Positions 1-8,357 of a stretch of DNA of 64,000 nt are shown here, piece by piece. A model generated the notes under the pieces. It was not told where the DNA came from. It saw only the letters and a list, made by a program, of their open reading frames with translations, and did no database searches. The translations under genes were made by a program, and so were the position numbers. The stretch's first letter is position 1. Every line of letters starts with the position of its first letter. Source of the DNA: G965222535 sp965222535 (GTDB taxonomy: Bacteria; Pseudomonadota; Gammaproteobacteria; HK1); NCBI GenBank assembly GCA_965222535.1, contig OZ244957.1, forward strand, positions 930,001-994,000, read 5' to 3'.

Positions 1-216
1 CTCAACAACATCCGTCATCTATTTTTCGATCCTCCTATTGACAAGAAAGATATTGTTCGCGGCATAGCCCAAAGCAGCAGTGCCGGCAATGTTAATATCC
101 GGCAGGGCAACATCCTGTTCCCCGATGACCGGCAACGTTTGCTGGAAGAGCGAGGGAAGCTCCCCCCGGTCAGCGAACAAATCAAGAAGCATTATCGTTC
201 GTTGGTAGAACGATAG
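1..216 (+). CDS. Small unrecognised protein with GN...QG core, 5' end outside window
   Basis: Frame 1 is open from the first base to TAG at 214-216, giving the last 71 residues of a protein whose start lies upstream. I recognise no family by name. The stretch GNVNIRQGNILFPDDRQRLL has the same spacing of conserved residues as the small protein at 37842-38012 (GNARLQQGKYLTQEDIDARL): GN, a hydrophobic residue, QG, L, D and RL line up. In both places a helical protein with a C-terminal membrane segment follows within 20 bases, so I infer a repeated two-gene module. The downstream partner here is broken, so this gene may also be relic. No function is assigned. Confidence 0.5.
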   Translation, partial: LNNIRHLFFDPPIDKKDIVRGIAQSSSAGNVNIRQGNILFPDDRQRLLEERGKLPPVSEQIKKHYRSLVER

Positions 217-221
217 CACCT

Positions 222-879
222 ATGGGTGAGTACCATAAGACTAACCAGGAGTTGCGCGAAGAGATACTTGAACTGCATGACAAGGTAGCCGGCTTTTTAA
301 AGCAAACCGAGCAACTGCAGGGTGAGAAGCACGGAACCTCCGCCCTTTTTGATATTAACGTAGGGAATCGAGTTCAGGTACGTCCTGCGTTCTTATCTCG
401 ACGCTGACACCATTTGCCGCAAAGAAGAGCCCGACAAAGACGACAAAGAGCGTACTTTCCTGCTGCAAGCCCATCACCATCTGCGGATTGCACACGATGA
501 CATGGTGGATTCGGTGGAAAAATATTTCCGCCAAGTGTTTAGCAGGATGCTGGAAAAATACGGCGCAGCGGCGGTCGCTCTCCACATCGACATAAAAGAA
601 TGCCATGACATTTAGATTGAAGTGGATAGAATAATTGTTGACAGCCGAGAAAACCGCAGCCGCCGGCGGTCGCTTTATAACCAGGTGACGCAGTCCGACG
701 GCTTGGCGAGCCAGATGATGCAGCAGATAAAAAAGCTGGAAAAGGCGGAACCTTTTATCGAGATTGACGCCCAGAAAGCGATACGCAGAAATCCATGGAT
801 TGTGGGGGTAGGTACGGCAGTGGTTACGGCAGTTATTACCGTTGTGCTCAGGGAGGTGCTCCCTCTGTTTCCCGGCTAA
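222..879 (+). pseudogene. Broken helical protein with C-terminal membrane segment, paralogue of 38030-38698
   Basis: An ATG at 222, five bases after the preceding stop, opens a helical reading frame that moves from frame 3 to frame 1 at about 355-370. It then meets TAG at 613-615 and continues in the same frame to a stop at 877-879. Read across both lesions, it matches the intact protein at 38030-38698. FRYVLR corresponds to LRYAGR, AHDDMVDSV to RHDVVDAM, and RENRSRRRSLY to REDRSQRESVY. Both end in a membrane helix, here about NPWIVGVGTAVVTAVITVVL. An ATG at 622 could still express the last 85 residues, but the alignment through the stop makes decay the simpler reading. Function unknown. Confidence 0.7.
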
Positions 880-901
880 AGCCCAAGAGAGAGCCCGTAA
901 A

Positions 902-946
902 GGGCACCTCGAAAAACCCGCTTCACTGGCTTTTTCGAGGTACCCT
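902..946. repeat. CCTCGAAAAA hairpin repeat (short form)
   Basis: GGCACCTCGAAAAACC, a short spacer CGCTTCACTGG, then CTTTTTCGAGGTACC form an imperfect stem-loop. The same hairpin recurs at 5091-5128, 13944-13980, 16648-16682, 32510-32549 and 62423-62462. The flank 946-1000 (TTGGGGGAAGG) resembles the longer elements. Confidence 0.8.
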
Positions 947-1105
947 TTGGTTTTCTGTTGGGGGAAGGAGGGGTATGTTAGTTGGTAATCACACACCCAA
1001 GCGCTGCCCCTAACCAGTTGATTTTACAAACCTTCAAAGAAGCATCCGATTAAGTTGCGTTATTGGGGGTACCACACCAGTCGAGCCATTTTTTCGAGGT
1101 GTTTT

Positions 1106-1885
1106 ATGGGATTTCTAAGCACTAAACGAGCGTTGATTACGGGTGTTGCGAATCAACGCTCGATTGCTTGGGGGATTGCAAAAGCGATGGCGCGTGAAGG
1201 CGCTGAACTTGCTTTCACCTACCAAAGCGATCGCCTGAAAGAGCGCGTCGTAAAGTTGGCGGCCGATCTTTCGTCTGACTTCACGCTGCTCTGTGATGTC
1301 GCTGAAGATGCGCACATTGAAGCACTACGCGATGCCATTGCAAACCGCTGGGATGGCGTCGATATCGTAGTGCACGCCATCGCGTTCGCCCCGCGTTTGT
1401 CCTTGCAAGGCGATTATCTGGAGAGTGTCGATCGTAAGGCTTTTCAGATCGCCCACGATATCAGTGCTTATAGCTTTGTGGCCTTAGCTAAGCAGTTGCG
1501 CGAACTGATGCGCGGACACCATGCGGCGATGCTAACGTTGTCATATCTTGGCGCGCACCGCGCCGTTGCAAATTACAATGTCATGGGGCCTGCTAAAGCG
1601 AGCTTAGAGGCTAACATACGCTATGCCGCCGCCGCCTTGGGGCCCGAAGGGATCCGTGTCAATGGCATCTCCGCAGGCCCCATCAAGACCCTAGCCGCCA
1701 CCGGGGTTGCAAATTTCAGGCAGCTTCTGGAGCATGTCGAGAAGGTATCACCGTTGCGCCGCAATGTAACCATTGATGATGTCGGCAACGCCGCCGCTTT
1801 TATGTGTTCTGATCTGGCACTTGGGATTACCGGTGAAGTCCTTTATGTTGACGCTGGCTATAACCGCATCGGCGCTGTAACCTGA
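1106..1885 (+). CDS. fabI: Enoyl-[acyl-carrier-protein] reductase (NADH), FabI
   Basis: Catalyses the last reduction of each round of type II fatty acid synthesis, reducing trans-2-enoyl-ACP with NADH in the cytoplasm. The 259-residue protein has the divergent short-chain dehydrogenase layout typical of FabI. It has an N-terminal nucleotide site (ALITGVANQRSIAWGIA) and the catalytic segment LSYLGAHRAVANYNVMGPAK, which carries the two tyrosines and the lysine of the FabI active site. The ATG at 1106 is chosen because GAGGT precedes it by about seven bases and homologues begin MGFL-like; an in-frame upstream extension from 1055 crosses repeat-like DNA. It stands alone, with repeat elements on both sides. 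Triclosan-type inhibitors act on this family; no resistance change can be inferred. Confidence 0.95.
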   Translation: MGFLSTKRALITGVANQRSIAWGIAKAMAREGAELAFTYQSDRLKERVVKLAADLSSDFTLLCDVAEDAHIEALRDAIANRWDGVDIVVHAIAFAPRLSLQGDYLESVDRKAFQIAHDISAYSFVALAKQLRELMRGHHAAMLTLSYLGAHRAVANYNVMGPAKASLEANIRYAAAALGPEGIRVNGISAGPIKTLAATGVANFRQLLEHVEKVSPLRRNVTIDDVGNAAAFMCSDLALGITGEVLYVDAGYNRIGAVT

Positions 1886-1915
1886 GCTTTCGAGCCTCTC
1901 GAAACACCGCTTGGG

Positions 1916-2020
1916 GGCCTCGAAAAACCCTGAAATGGGGTGGGGTTTGGGGCAAGGGCAGCAAACCTATGTTGCTTATAACGCTTTGATTTATACCCCT
2001 TATTCTCCAATAAGACACCC
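1916..2020 (+). repeat. Type A intergenic element (about 105 bp)
   Basis: Begins GCCTCGAAAAACCCTGAAAT and runs through TGGGGTTTGGGGCAAGGG, TTTGATTTATA and TTCTCCAATAAGACA. It has the order of the type A consensus (see 62888-62990) and lies 30 bases after fabI. Confidence 0.8.
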
Positions 2021-2066
2021 AACATAGCGCCTCGATCCTTTTTCGTGTGCTGCCCCGGAGTCCCCC

Positions 2067-2858
2067 ATGACGCCACTGCCCAATGAATCAAGTCTGTTAG
2101 TTAATCGGGATAATCGCGGTGTAGTAACGCTCACTCTGAACCGCCCCGGTCATTACAACGCAATCTCTGAAGCGATGCTTGAAGCCTTAGAGCAAGCGAT
2201 CGCCTCGATTGAAGGCGACGATGCAATACGCGCCATCGTATTAGCCGCCAATGGCAGTGCGTTTTGCACCGGTCACGACCTTAAGGAAATGCGCAGCCAT
2301 TTCGATCAATCCTATTATACCCAGCTGTTTCATCGCAGCAGCAACCTGATGGTGCGGCTGCTGCGACTGCCGTTGCCGGTGATTGCAAAGGTGCAGGGCA
2401 TTGCAACCGCCAACGGCTGTAACCTAGTGGCTACCTGCGATCTTGCGATCGCCACAAGCGACGCTCGATTCGGCGTAACCGGAATCAACTTGGGCTTATT
2501 CTGCAGCACCCCAAGCGTTGGCTTGTCGCGCAATCTTTCACGCAAGGCAGCGTTTGAAATGCTGGTGACGGGACGCTTGATAACGGCTGATGAGGCGCAA
2601 AAATACGGCTTAGTTAACACCGTGGTGGCGGCCACCGGCTTGGATCAGGCAGTCGATGAACTGGTCAGCCGTATCCTGCGCCAGCCAGCAACCGCCATCA
2701 GCATCGGTAAACGCATGTTTTATCAGCAGTTGGAGAAAAACTTAGACGATGCGTATGACTACGCCTCAAACACGATGGCCTGCAATATGATGACGGAAGA
2801 TGCGGTGGAAGGCCTTACTGCATTTATCGAAAAAAGACCCCCAGCTTGGCGCCAATAA
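2067..2858 (+). CDS. Enoyl-CoA hydratase/isomerase family protein
   Basis: A 263-residue crotonase-fold protein, the usual length for the family, which acts on acyl-CoA thioesters in the cytoplasm. The oxyanion-hole segments are visible: GSAFCTGHDLKEMR near residue 70 and IATANGCNLVATCDLAIA near residue 113. The glutamate pair used for water addition in classical hydratases is not obvious. In the second segment the usual GxxxGGG is AxANGCN, as in the ECHDC3-like branch, so the reaction may not be crotonyl-CoA hydration. The ATG follows CCGGAGTCCCCC. The gene is single, between repeat elements, with no beta-oxidation neighbours, so the substrate cannot be inferred from context. Confidence 0.85.
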   Translation: MTPLPNESSLLVNRDNRGVVTLTLNRPGHYNAISEAMLEALEQAIASIEGDDAIRAIVLAANGSAFCTGHDLKEMRSHFDQSYYTQLFHRSSNLMVRLLRLPLPVIAKVQGIATANGCNLVATCDLAIATSDARFGVTGINLGLFCSTPSVGLSRNLSRKAAFEMLVTGRLITADEAQKYGLVNTVVAATGLDQAVDELVSRILRQPATAISIGKRMFYQQLEKNLDDAYDYASNTMACNMMTEDAVEGLTAFIEKRPPAWRQ

Positions 2859-2882
2859 GCCTGCAGCCGTACGGCTGCAGGC
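2859..2882. terminator. Perfect 24-base palindrome directly after the stop codon
   Basis: The arms GCCTGCAGCCGT and ACGGCTGCAGGC are fully complementary and abut the TAA of the enoyl-CoA hydratase gene. No T-run follows, so this is a transcript-end or stabilising hairpin rather than a textbook intrinsic terminator. Confidence 0.5.
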
Positions 2883-2927
2883 CCGCTATGCAAGGCGCTG
2901 GCAAGCACCAAGATAATTTTAGAGCAT

Positions 2928-3022
2928 CTCCAAAAACCTCAACGGTTTTTTTGAGGGAAAGGGGACGATCGCCTATAACGTAAGCCAATGATGGATAACC
3001 CTGCCCTCGATAGACAAGTCCC
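2928..3022 (+). repeat. Type A intergenic element, degenerate copy
   Basis: CCAAAAACCTCAACGG, GAGGGAAAGGGGACGATCG, TATAACGTAAGCCAATGAT and TAGACAAGTCCC follow the type A order but with several losses, including the first part of the purine stem. Confidence 0.6.
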
Positions 3023-3127
3023 GTAGAGCGCCCGCCGCCAAGCGGCCTGACAACACCGTGCCACCGCGAACGGCAAACGGTGCCCGCCCGCCCCCTTGGC
3101 CTTACCGCTGTCTCTGGTGCGCTGCGG

Positions 3128-3907
3128 CTAATCTGTGGCGTTTGCCTGCGTTTTTCGTTCGCGCCTGTATGCTGCACGCTGTCGCATTGCTTCGTAAAGG
3201 CAAATGCCGGCGGCAACCGATACATTGAAACTCGCAACGGCACCTTGCATCGGGATCGACGCAACAGTATCGCAGTACTCGCGTGTCAATCGGCGCAGCC
3301 CGTGGTGTTCACCGCCGAGCACGATGGCGCTGGGAAGGCACAGGTTACAGGTGTCAATGCGACACTGGCTATCAGCGGTGGCACCGATGGTCTGGATGCC
3401 GTGCGCGCCAAGTTCCTGCAATGCCCGCGCAAAATTGGCGACGCGCACCAATGGCAGGGTTTGGCTGGCACCGCAAGACGCTTTATGCACCGCCGCTGTC
3501 AGTCCCACCCCGCGACTGCGTGGAATCACCACCGCATCGGCTCCCACGGCGGCGGCGCTGCGCATGCACGCCCCTAGGTTGTGCGGATCCTCGACCCCAT
3601 CCAGCATCAACAGCAGCGGCGGCGCAGCGTCGATCGCCAAAAGCAGCTCAGACAAGGTCAATACAGGACGCGAAGCGTTATCGCAGCGGGCAACAATCCC
3701 TTGGTGATGACGATCACCACACAACCGATCCAGCTCAACGCGGCTCAGGTAGCACAGCGACAGTGCATGTTTTTGCGCCAACCGCAGCGCTTTGGCAAAC
3801 ACTTTCCCCTGACGCCCGTTTTGCAGCCACAGCCGTTCAACTCGCTCAGGGTGCTGATCGAGCTGCGCGCTGACCGTGTGTATACCGTAGATGAGCTCTG
3901 ATTTCAC
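3128..3907 (-). CDS. rlmB: 23S rRNA (guanosine-2'-O)-methyltransferase RlmB
   Basis: Methylates the 2'-hydroxyl of guanosine 2251 in the peptidyl-transferase loop of 23S rRNA, using S-adenosylmethionine. At 259 residues it is close to the usual 245-260. An N-terminal substrate-binding domain (YGIHTVSAQLDQHPERVERL) is followed by the SPOUT knot. Its three motifs are visible: DPHNLGACMRSAAAVGADAV, GGEHHGLRRLTRE and IPMQGAVASFNVSVAAG. The middle motif carries the conserved glutamate. The gene is usually next to rnr, but no ribonuclease R gene is here. A shared intergenic repeat lies upstream. Opposite-strand open frames through this gene are shadows. Confidence 0.93.
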   Translation of the reverse strand: MKSELIYGIHTVSAQLDQHPERVERLWLQNGRQGKVFAKALRLAQKHALSLCYLSRVELDRLCGDRHHQGIVARCDNASRPVLTLSELLLAIDAAPPLLLMLDGVEDPHNLGACMRSAAAVGADAVVIPRSRGVGLTAAVHKASCGASQTLPLVRVANFARALQELGAHGIQTIGATADSQCRIDTCNLCLPSAIVLGGEHHGLRRLTREYCDTVASIPMQGAVASFNVSVAAGICLYEAMRQRAAYRRERKTQANATD

Positions 3908-3997
3908 GTGCGAAAGGCGCTCCTACAGGCTGATGAGAACTGGCAAAACCCATTGAAAATTGCACGCTGATGAAAGAAGCTGAGCATATTCAGGGAG

Positions 3998-4112
3998 CCT
4001 CGAAAAACCCTGAAATGGGATGGGAGTTTGGGGGAAGGATTGCTATCAGCAATTTTGTAAGCCCCCTATCGGTTATGGATTACTATACCCTCCTCCAATA
4101 TAACACCATGGG
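3998..4112 (+). repeat. Type B intergenic element (about 115 bp)
   Basis: Starts GCCTCGAAAAACCCTGAAAT, continues GGGATGGGAGTTTGGGGGAA, then TATCGGTTATGGATTACTAT, and ends CCTCCAATATAACACCATG. The GTTATGGATTA core and ATATAACACCATG end define type B. Other copies are at 4968, 16683, 22140 and 42845. Confidence 0.8.
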
Positions 4113-4150
4113 GGCGCTGTCAGCAGCGCTCTGCGATGGGTTTCTCTGGG

Positions 4151-4846
4151 CTACGAGAACACATACGCGGCACACAGCACGGATGCCGTAAACGCAGTGC
4201 GCAGATAAAACGCGCGCGGTCGGACGGCACCGCGATCGCCATCACTGGTGATTCCTGCAACGCGCTCCGTGGCATGCGTTGCTTTCGGGCGCAATTGCAG
4301 CACCGCCCCGTAATGTGCGGTGGTGATTTCCCCTTGCCCACGCGCGATACGCTCATTCAACTCTTCCCAATCGGCGCGCAGAGTGTTGTACTGATCGCGA
4401 TCAGGGCTCCACAAAAAAGCCGCCCCGACTATCCGCTTGGCAACTTCTGGAGCATCCCCGACCTTGATAATCGGCACCCACAGGACGCGGCGCAGTTTGC
4501 GCCACAGATGCGAGCGATCGAACTCAAAGTTGTCGCTACCGTCCATCGCCGCCATGCAGACATAGGTTGATTCCTGCGGACGACCATCCGGCGACAGCGG
4601 GATGGTCTTCAATTCAACCCCAATCGCAGTAAAATCCGGCAGTGGTCGGGAATTCGCGTCAGCGCCCAAAGCGCATTCGATGAGGCGCCCCGGCCCACCT
4701 TTATCATGCTGCAAACGACGCGGCTGCTGCTGCCCCAGCGAACGGGCGATCGATCCCAGACTACGACCGGCCAGCCGATCAGCGCGCTCAAGCAATACCG
4801 CCTCACTGCGCGGTGGCGCAATTTCACTGGTAAGAAAGCTGCACAT
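4151..4846 (-). CDS. mutH: DNA mismatch repair endonuclease MutH
   Basis: Nicks the unmethylated strand at hemimethylated GATC sites during methyl-directed mismatch repair, recruited by MutL. The PD-(D/E)XK core is intact: in LPDFTAIGVELKTIP the aspartate, glutamate and lysine fall at about residues 71, 78 and 80, matching E. coli Asp70, Glu77 and Lys79. The ATG at 4846 gives 231 residues, near the E. coli length of 229; a TTG four codons upstream is possible. MutH is restricted to part of the Gammaproteobacteria, so it informs taxonomy and implies Dam methylation. The C-terminus is alanine/arginine-rich. Type B repeats flank it on both sides. Confidence 0.9.
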   Translation of the reverse strand: MCSFLTSEIAPPRSEAVLLERADRLAGRSLGSIARSLGQQQPRRLQHDKGGPGRLIECALGADANSRPLPDFTAIGVELKTIPLSPDGRPQESTYVCMAAMDGSDNFEFDRSHLWRKLRRVLWVPIIKVGDAPEVAKRIVGAAFLWSPDRDQYNTLRADWEELNERIARGQGEITTAHYGAVLQLRPKATHATERVAGITSDGDRGAVRPRAFYLRTAFTASVLCAAYVFS

Positions 4847-4965
4847 TTTGGCGGGCAAAGGCGCAGCGCTAGGGGTTCAACGGCAAACAATCGGCGGTAC
4901 TGCTGTATCTCACGACGCAACTGATGGCACTGCCCGGGCACCCAGCATGTATATTCATAATAAGA

Positions 4966-5082
4966 GTACTTCGAAAGCCCTTAAATGGGATGGGGGCTTG
5001 GAGAAGGGTTGTTATGCCGAATTTCGTATAGCCATCCCATCAGTTGTGGATTAATATAGCCTTCCATCAGCATAACACTCTA
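4966..5082 (+). repeat. Type B intergenic element
   Basis: TACTTCGAAAGCCCTTAAAT, GGGATGGGGGCTTGGAGAAG, CAGTTGTGGATTAATATAGC and CATCAGCATAACAC follow the type B order. Confidence 0.75.
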
Positions 5083-5090
5083 TTTTGGTG

Positions 5091-5128
5091 CCTCGAAAAG
5101 CTGGTGAACTGGTTTTTCGAAGCACCCC
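5091..5128. repeat. CCTCGAAAAA hairpin repeat (short form)
   Basis: GTGCCTCGAAAAGCTGGTG pairs imperfectly with CTGGTTTTTCGAAGCAC. It lies 26 bases upstream of the mnmE start. Confidence 0.75.
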
Positions 5129-5153
5129 TCATTGAACGCCTCTGCCGCTTGCC

Positions 5154-6506
5154 ATGGATGATACGATCGCCGCGATAGCAACCGCCGCAGGTGTGGGCGC
5201 TATCGGTATTGTACGAGTTTCAGGGTCGCGTACCAACACCATCGCACAACAGTTGATTGGGCGCGTCCCGCCGGCGCGCAAAGCGGTGTATGCCGCATTT
5301 TTGGATGCCGCGGGACAGCCGATCGACGATGGTATCGTGATCCGCTTTGCCGCGCCGGCATCGTTCACCGGCGAGGATGGGCTTGAACTGCAAGGACACG
5401 GAGGCCCTGTTGTCCTGAATCTTGTCTTGCAACGCGTGCTGCAATGCGGCGCACGCTTAGCGGAACCAGGCGAGTTTTCGCAACGTGCGTTTCTCAACCA
5501 GCGCATTGACCTTACGCAGGCGGAAGCGATTGCGGATCTGATCGGTGCCGCTACCGATGCCGCCGCACTCAGCGCGCAACGCTCGCTACAGGGAGGGTTG
5601 TCGCAACGCGTCGCAAACTTCAACAGCACTGTACTCGAATTGCGTGCGATGGTGGAGGCAAGTCTCGATTTTCCCGACGATACCGAAGATCCTTCACTTG
5701 CGCCGCTGACCCAGCGGTTGGCAGCGCTGCGTCAGCAGCTGCACCAGATGATCGCTACAGCGCATCGGGGACAGTTACTGCGGGATGGCCTCCAGTTGGT
5801 GCTCGCCGGCACCACCAACGTCGGCAAATCAAGCCTTTTGAACCAGCTCGCCGGCGCAGATGTGGCGATCGTAACACCCATCGCCGGCACTACTCGCGAT
5901 CCAGTACAGACGCGCATCGCAATCGCCGGGATCGCCGTGCAACTGATCGATACCGCTGGCATCCGCAACGCCGATGACACGATCGAGTGCATCGGGATGG
6001 AACGCACCCAGCGCCACCTGAACCAAGCTGATGTATTGCTCATCGTTGAGGATGACAGTCAACCACCGCAGTTAACGGAACGCACGCAGATTCTTGGCGC
6101 AATCCGCTCCCAGACACCGATCATCGTAGTACGCAACAAGATCGATCGCAGCGGTACCCGCGCGGGGGTGAGCACCACCGCGGAAGGCTATCCAGAAGTC
6201 AGGCTGTGTGCACTAAGCGGTGCAGGGGTCGATCAACTGCGGCAGGCAATCGGCGACTGCGTGTCGCAGCAGTCAAGCGAAGCCGACGATTCGTTCAGCG
6301 CCCGCACCCGCCATGTGGATGCGATGCAGCGCGCTTTGGCTAACCTGCAACGCGCCATGGCAGTGATCGCCGCTGGCTATGGTCTTGAACTAGTGGCCGA
6401 AGAGCTACGCAAGACCCACCGTGTGATGGGCGAGATCATAGCTGGCGGAGACGATGTGGAAGCGCTGCTTGGTCGCATCTTCGCCGATTTCTGTATTGGC
6501 AAATGA
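5154..6506 (+). CDS. mnmE: tRNA modification GTPase MnmE
   Basis: With MnmG, installs the 5-carboxymethylaminomethyl group on wobble uridine 34 of several tRNAs. The 450-residue protein has all three expected parts. These are the N-terminal formyl-tetrahydrofolate-binding domain (to about residue 120), a helical domain interrupted by the G domain, and the C-terminal CIGK, whose cysteine is essential in E. coli. G motifs are AGTTNVGKSSLLN (G1), GTTRD (G2), DTAG (G3) and NKID (G4). The ATG at 5154 begins MDDTIAAIAT, as homologues do. The frequent partners rpmH, rnpA and yidC are not upstream, so the gene has been separated from the oriC-proximal operon. Confidence 0.96.
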   Translation: MDDTIAAIATAAGVGAIGIVRVSGSRTNTIAQQLIGRVPPARKAVYAAFLDAAGQPIDDGIVIRFAAPASFTGEDGLELQGHGGPVVLNLVLQRVLQCGARLAEPGEFSQRAFLNQRIDLTQAEAIADLIGAATDAAALSAQRSLQGGLSQRVANFNSTVLELRAMVEASLDFPDDTEDPSLAPLTQRLAALRQQLHQMIATAHRGQLLRDGLQLVLAGTTNVGKSSLLNQLAGADVAIVTPIAGTTRDPVQTRIAIAGIAVQLIDTAGIRNADDTIECIGMERTQRHLNQADVLLIVEDDSQPPQLTERTQILGAIRSQTPIIVVRNKIDRSGTRAGVSTTAEGYPEVRLCALSGAGVDQLRQAIGDCVSQQSSEADDSFSARTRHVDAMQRALANLQRAMAVIAAGYGLELVAEELRKTHRVMGEIIAGGDDVEALLGRIFADFCIGK

Positions 6507-6617
6507 GCGGCAGCGCAAAAAAACAGCGCCTTTTGATTGCTTTGGAAAACGCTGCCTTTGGCATCACCCACAACCCGCCGCCCTTGCTTTAATAGCGCCT
6601 CTTCCCCCAAAGCCCGA

Positions 6618-8357
6618 TTAAGAGGTTTCAGGTGCCATCGCGGATCCGCTGTCGCCAAGGCCGATATCGTCGCGAAAATGTTTAAGTACCGCACGCAATG
6701 GATTGGCAGCGGCCTGCCCTAAACCACAGATCGAGGCGTCGCTCATAACTGCTCCAAGATCGTTCAACAGCGCCTCGTCCCAGACCTTGGCTTCCATCAG
6801 TTTGACCGCTTTCAAAGTGCCGACGCGGCACGGGGTACATTGACCGCAGCTTTCGTCGTTAAAGAAGCGCATCAAATTCAACGCCACAGCACGCAGATCG
6901 TCATGATCGGACAGGACGATCACGGCATGAGAGCCAACAAAGCAGCCGAACCGCTCCAGTTGACCGAATTCCAATGGCAAATCGGCCATGCTGGCCGGCA
7001 AAATTCCTCCCGATGCGCCACCGGGTAAATAAGCCCTGAATACGTGCCCCTCGGCGATGCCATCGCAATACTCATCGATTAACTCTTTGGCAGTGATGCC
7101 GGCTGGGGCGAGTTTGACCCCGGGTGAGCGCACCCTTCCCGACACCGAGTAGCTGCGCAGCCCTTTGCCACCGCGCCGACCGTGTTTTGCGAACCAATCA
7201 GCACCGTTCTCAATAATATCGCGCACCCAGAACATGGTTTCCACGTTGTGCACTAAGGTCGGCTTATGGAACAGCCCGACCTCGGCGACATACGGTGGGC
7301 GCTGCCGCGGCAGACCGCGCTTGCCCTCGATCGATTCAAGCATTGCCGATTCTTCGCCGCAAATATAAGCCCCCGCACCGCGCCGCAGATGCAGCCGAGC
7401 ATGACCGGTGAGCGCCGCTGATTCAAGCTGCTGGATTTCTTGTTGCAAGATCGCGTGTACCGCCGGGTATTCATCCCGCAGGTAGATATACACGTCCGCA
7501 GCTTCCATCGCCCAAGCGGCGATCAACACCCCTTCAAGGAAACGGTGCGGATCGGTTTCCAGATAATGGCGATCTTTAAACGTCCCGGGCTCGCCCTCGT
7601 CGGCATTGATGGCCACCAGCCGTGGCGCAGGGTGGCTGCGTACGATGCGCCACTTGCGCCCGCTCGGAAAACCGGCACCGCCAAACCCACGCAAGCCCGA
7701 TTGATCGAGGATCGCCGCGACGTCTTCAAACGACCGTTGCCCCGCCAAACAGGCCGCCAGCAGGCAATAGCCGTTATCCTCCTCACGGTACGCCCCAAGC
7801 CCACGATAGGGCGGAATCTGCGGCCTTAAATCACCACTTTCGATCACTTCGGCAACGCGCTTAGCGGTCGCATGATCAACGTGCCGCTTGCCCACTTCAA
7901 TAACCGGCGCGGTATCACAGCGCCCCATGCACGGTGCCCGTACTACCCGCACCTCAGCACCCAAGGTGTGCGCCAGCACCGCCTGCAAAGCTGCCGCTCC
8001 AGCCAACTCACAACTCAGGCTGTCGCACACGCGTACGGTAATCGCGGGCGGTGCCGGGTCTTCTTTGACGACATCGAAATGAGCATAAAAGGTCGCCACC
8101 GCATACACCTCCGCCAACGGCAGACGCATTTCTTCAGCCAAAGCCGCAAGATGCGCCGCGTCAAGGCAATGGTAGCGATCCTGAATGCGATGCAGGTACT
8201 CGATCAATAAATCCCGTCGGCGGGGGGCATCGGCTAACAATTCACGCACTTCGACCAAAGCCTGAGGGGCAACCAACCGCCCGCGCGGTTTGAGCCGTGT
8301 CTTGTTCTTGCTACTGCCTGGGTGGCGCACTCTCACAACGCCGGTGTTTCTGTTCAT
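6618..8357 (-). CDS. NuoE-NuoF fusion diaphorase, NAD-dependent formate dehydrogenase beta type
   Basis: A 579-residue soluble flavo-iron-sulphur protein that would move electrons between NAD(H), FMN and iron-sulphur centres. Residues up to about 165 form a NuoE-like thioredoxin-fold domain, with [2Fe-2S] cysteines in CDSLSC and CMGRC. The rest is NuoF-like: GFGGAGFPSGRKW and NADEGEPGTFKDR for FMN/NADH, and CGQCTPCR plus SICGLG for the [4Fe-4S] cluster. This fused form occurs in FdsB/FdhB of NAD-dependent formate dehydrogenases and in HoxF of NAD-reducing hydrogenases. No catalytic or gamma subunit, hydrogenase or accessory gene adjoins it, so the partner is elsewhere. The ATG is preceded by GAGGTAACG. 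Formate dehydrogenase is favoured over hydrogenase but not proven. Confidence 0.8.
   Translation of the reverse strand: MNRNTGVVRVRHPGSSKNKTRLKPRGRLVAPQALVEVRELLADAPRRRDLLIEYLHRIQDRYHCLDAAHLAALAEEMRLPLAEVYAVATFYAHFDVVKEDPAPPAITVRVCDSLSCELAGAAALQAVLAHTLGAEVRVVRAPCMGRCDTAPVIEVGKRHVDHATAKRVAEVIESGDLRPQIPPYRGLGAYREEDNGYCLLAACLAGQRSFEDVAAILDQSGLRGFGGAGFPSGRKWRIVRSHPAPRLVAINADEGEPGTFKDRHYLETDPHRFLEGVLIAAWAMEAADVYIYLRDEYPAVHAILQQEIQQLESAALTGHARLHLRRGAGAYICGEESAMLESIEGKRGLPRQRPPYVAEVGLFHKPTLVHNVETMFWVRDIIENGADWFAKHGRRGGKGLRSYSVSGRVRSPGVKLAPAGITAKELIDEYCDGIAEGHVFRAYLPGGASGGILPASMADLPLEFGQLERFGCFVGSHAVIVLSDHDDLRAVALNLMRFFNDESCGQCTPCRVGTLKAVKLMEAKVWDEALLNDLGAVMSDASICGLGQAAANPLRAVLKHFRDDIGLGDSGSAMAPETS

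Noticed and set aside
622..879. Independent 85-residue membrane protein
   Set aside because: Alignment to 38030-38698 continues upstream through the TAG, so it is treated as the tail of a broken gene.
355..996. Long minus-strand open frame (213 codons) opposite the relic at the window start
   Set aside because: It runs antisense to the paralogue-supported frame and through a hairpin repeat; composition is arginine/histidine-rich with no family pattern.
3080..3873. Several plus-strand open frames opposite rlmB
   Set aside because: All are antisense shadows of a fully motif-supported rlmB.
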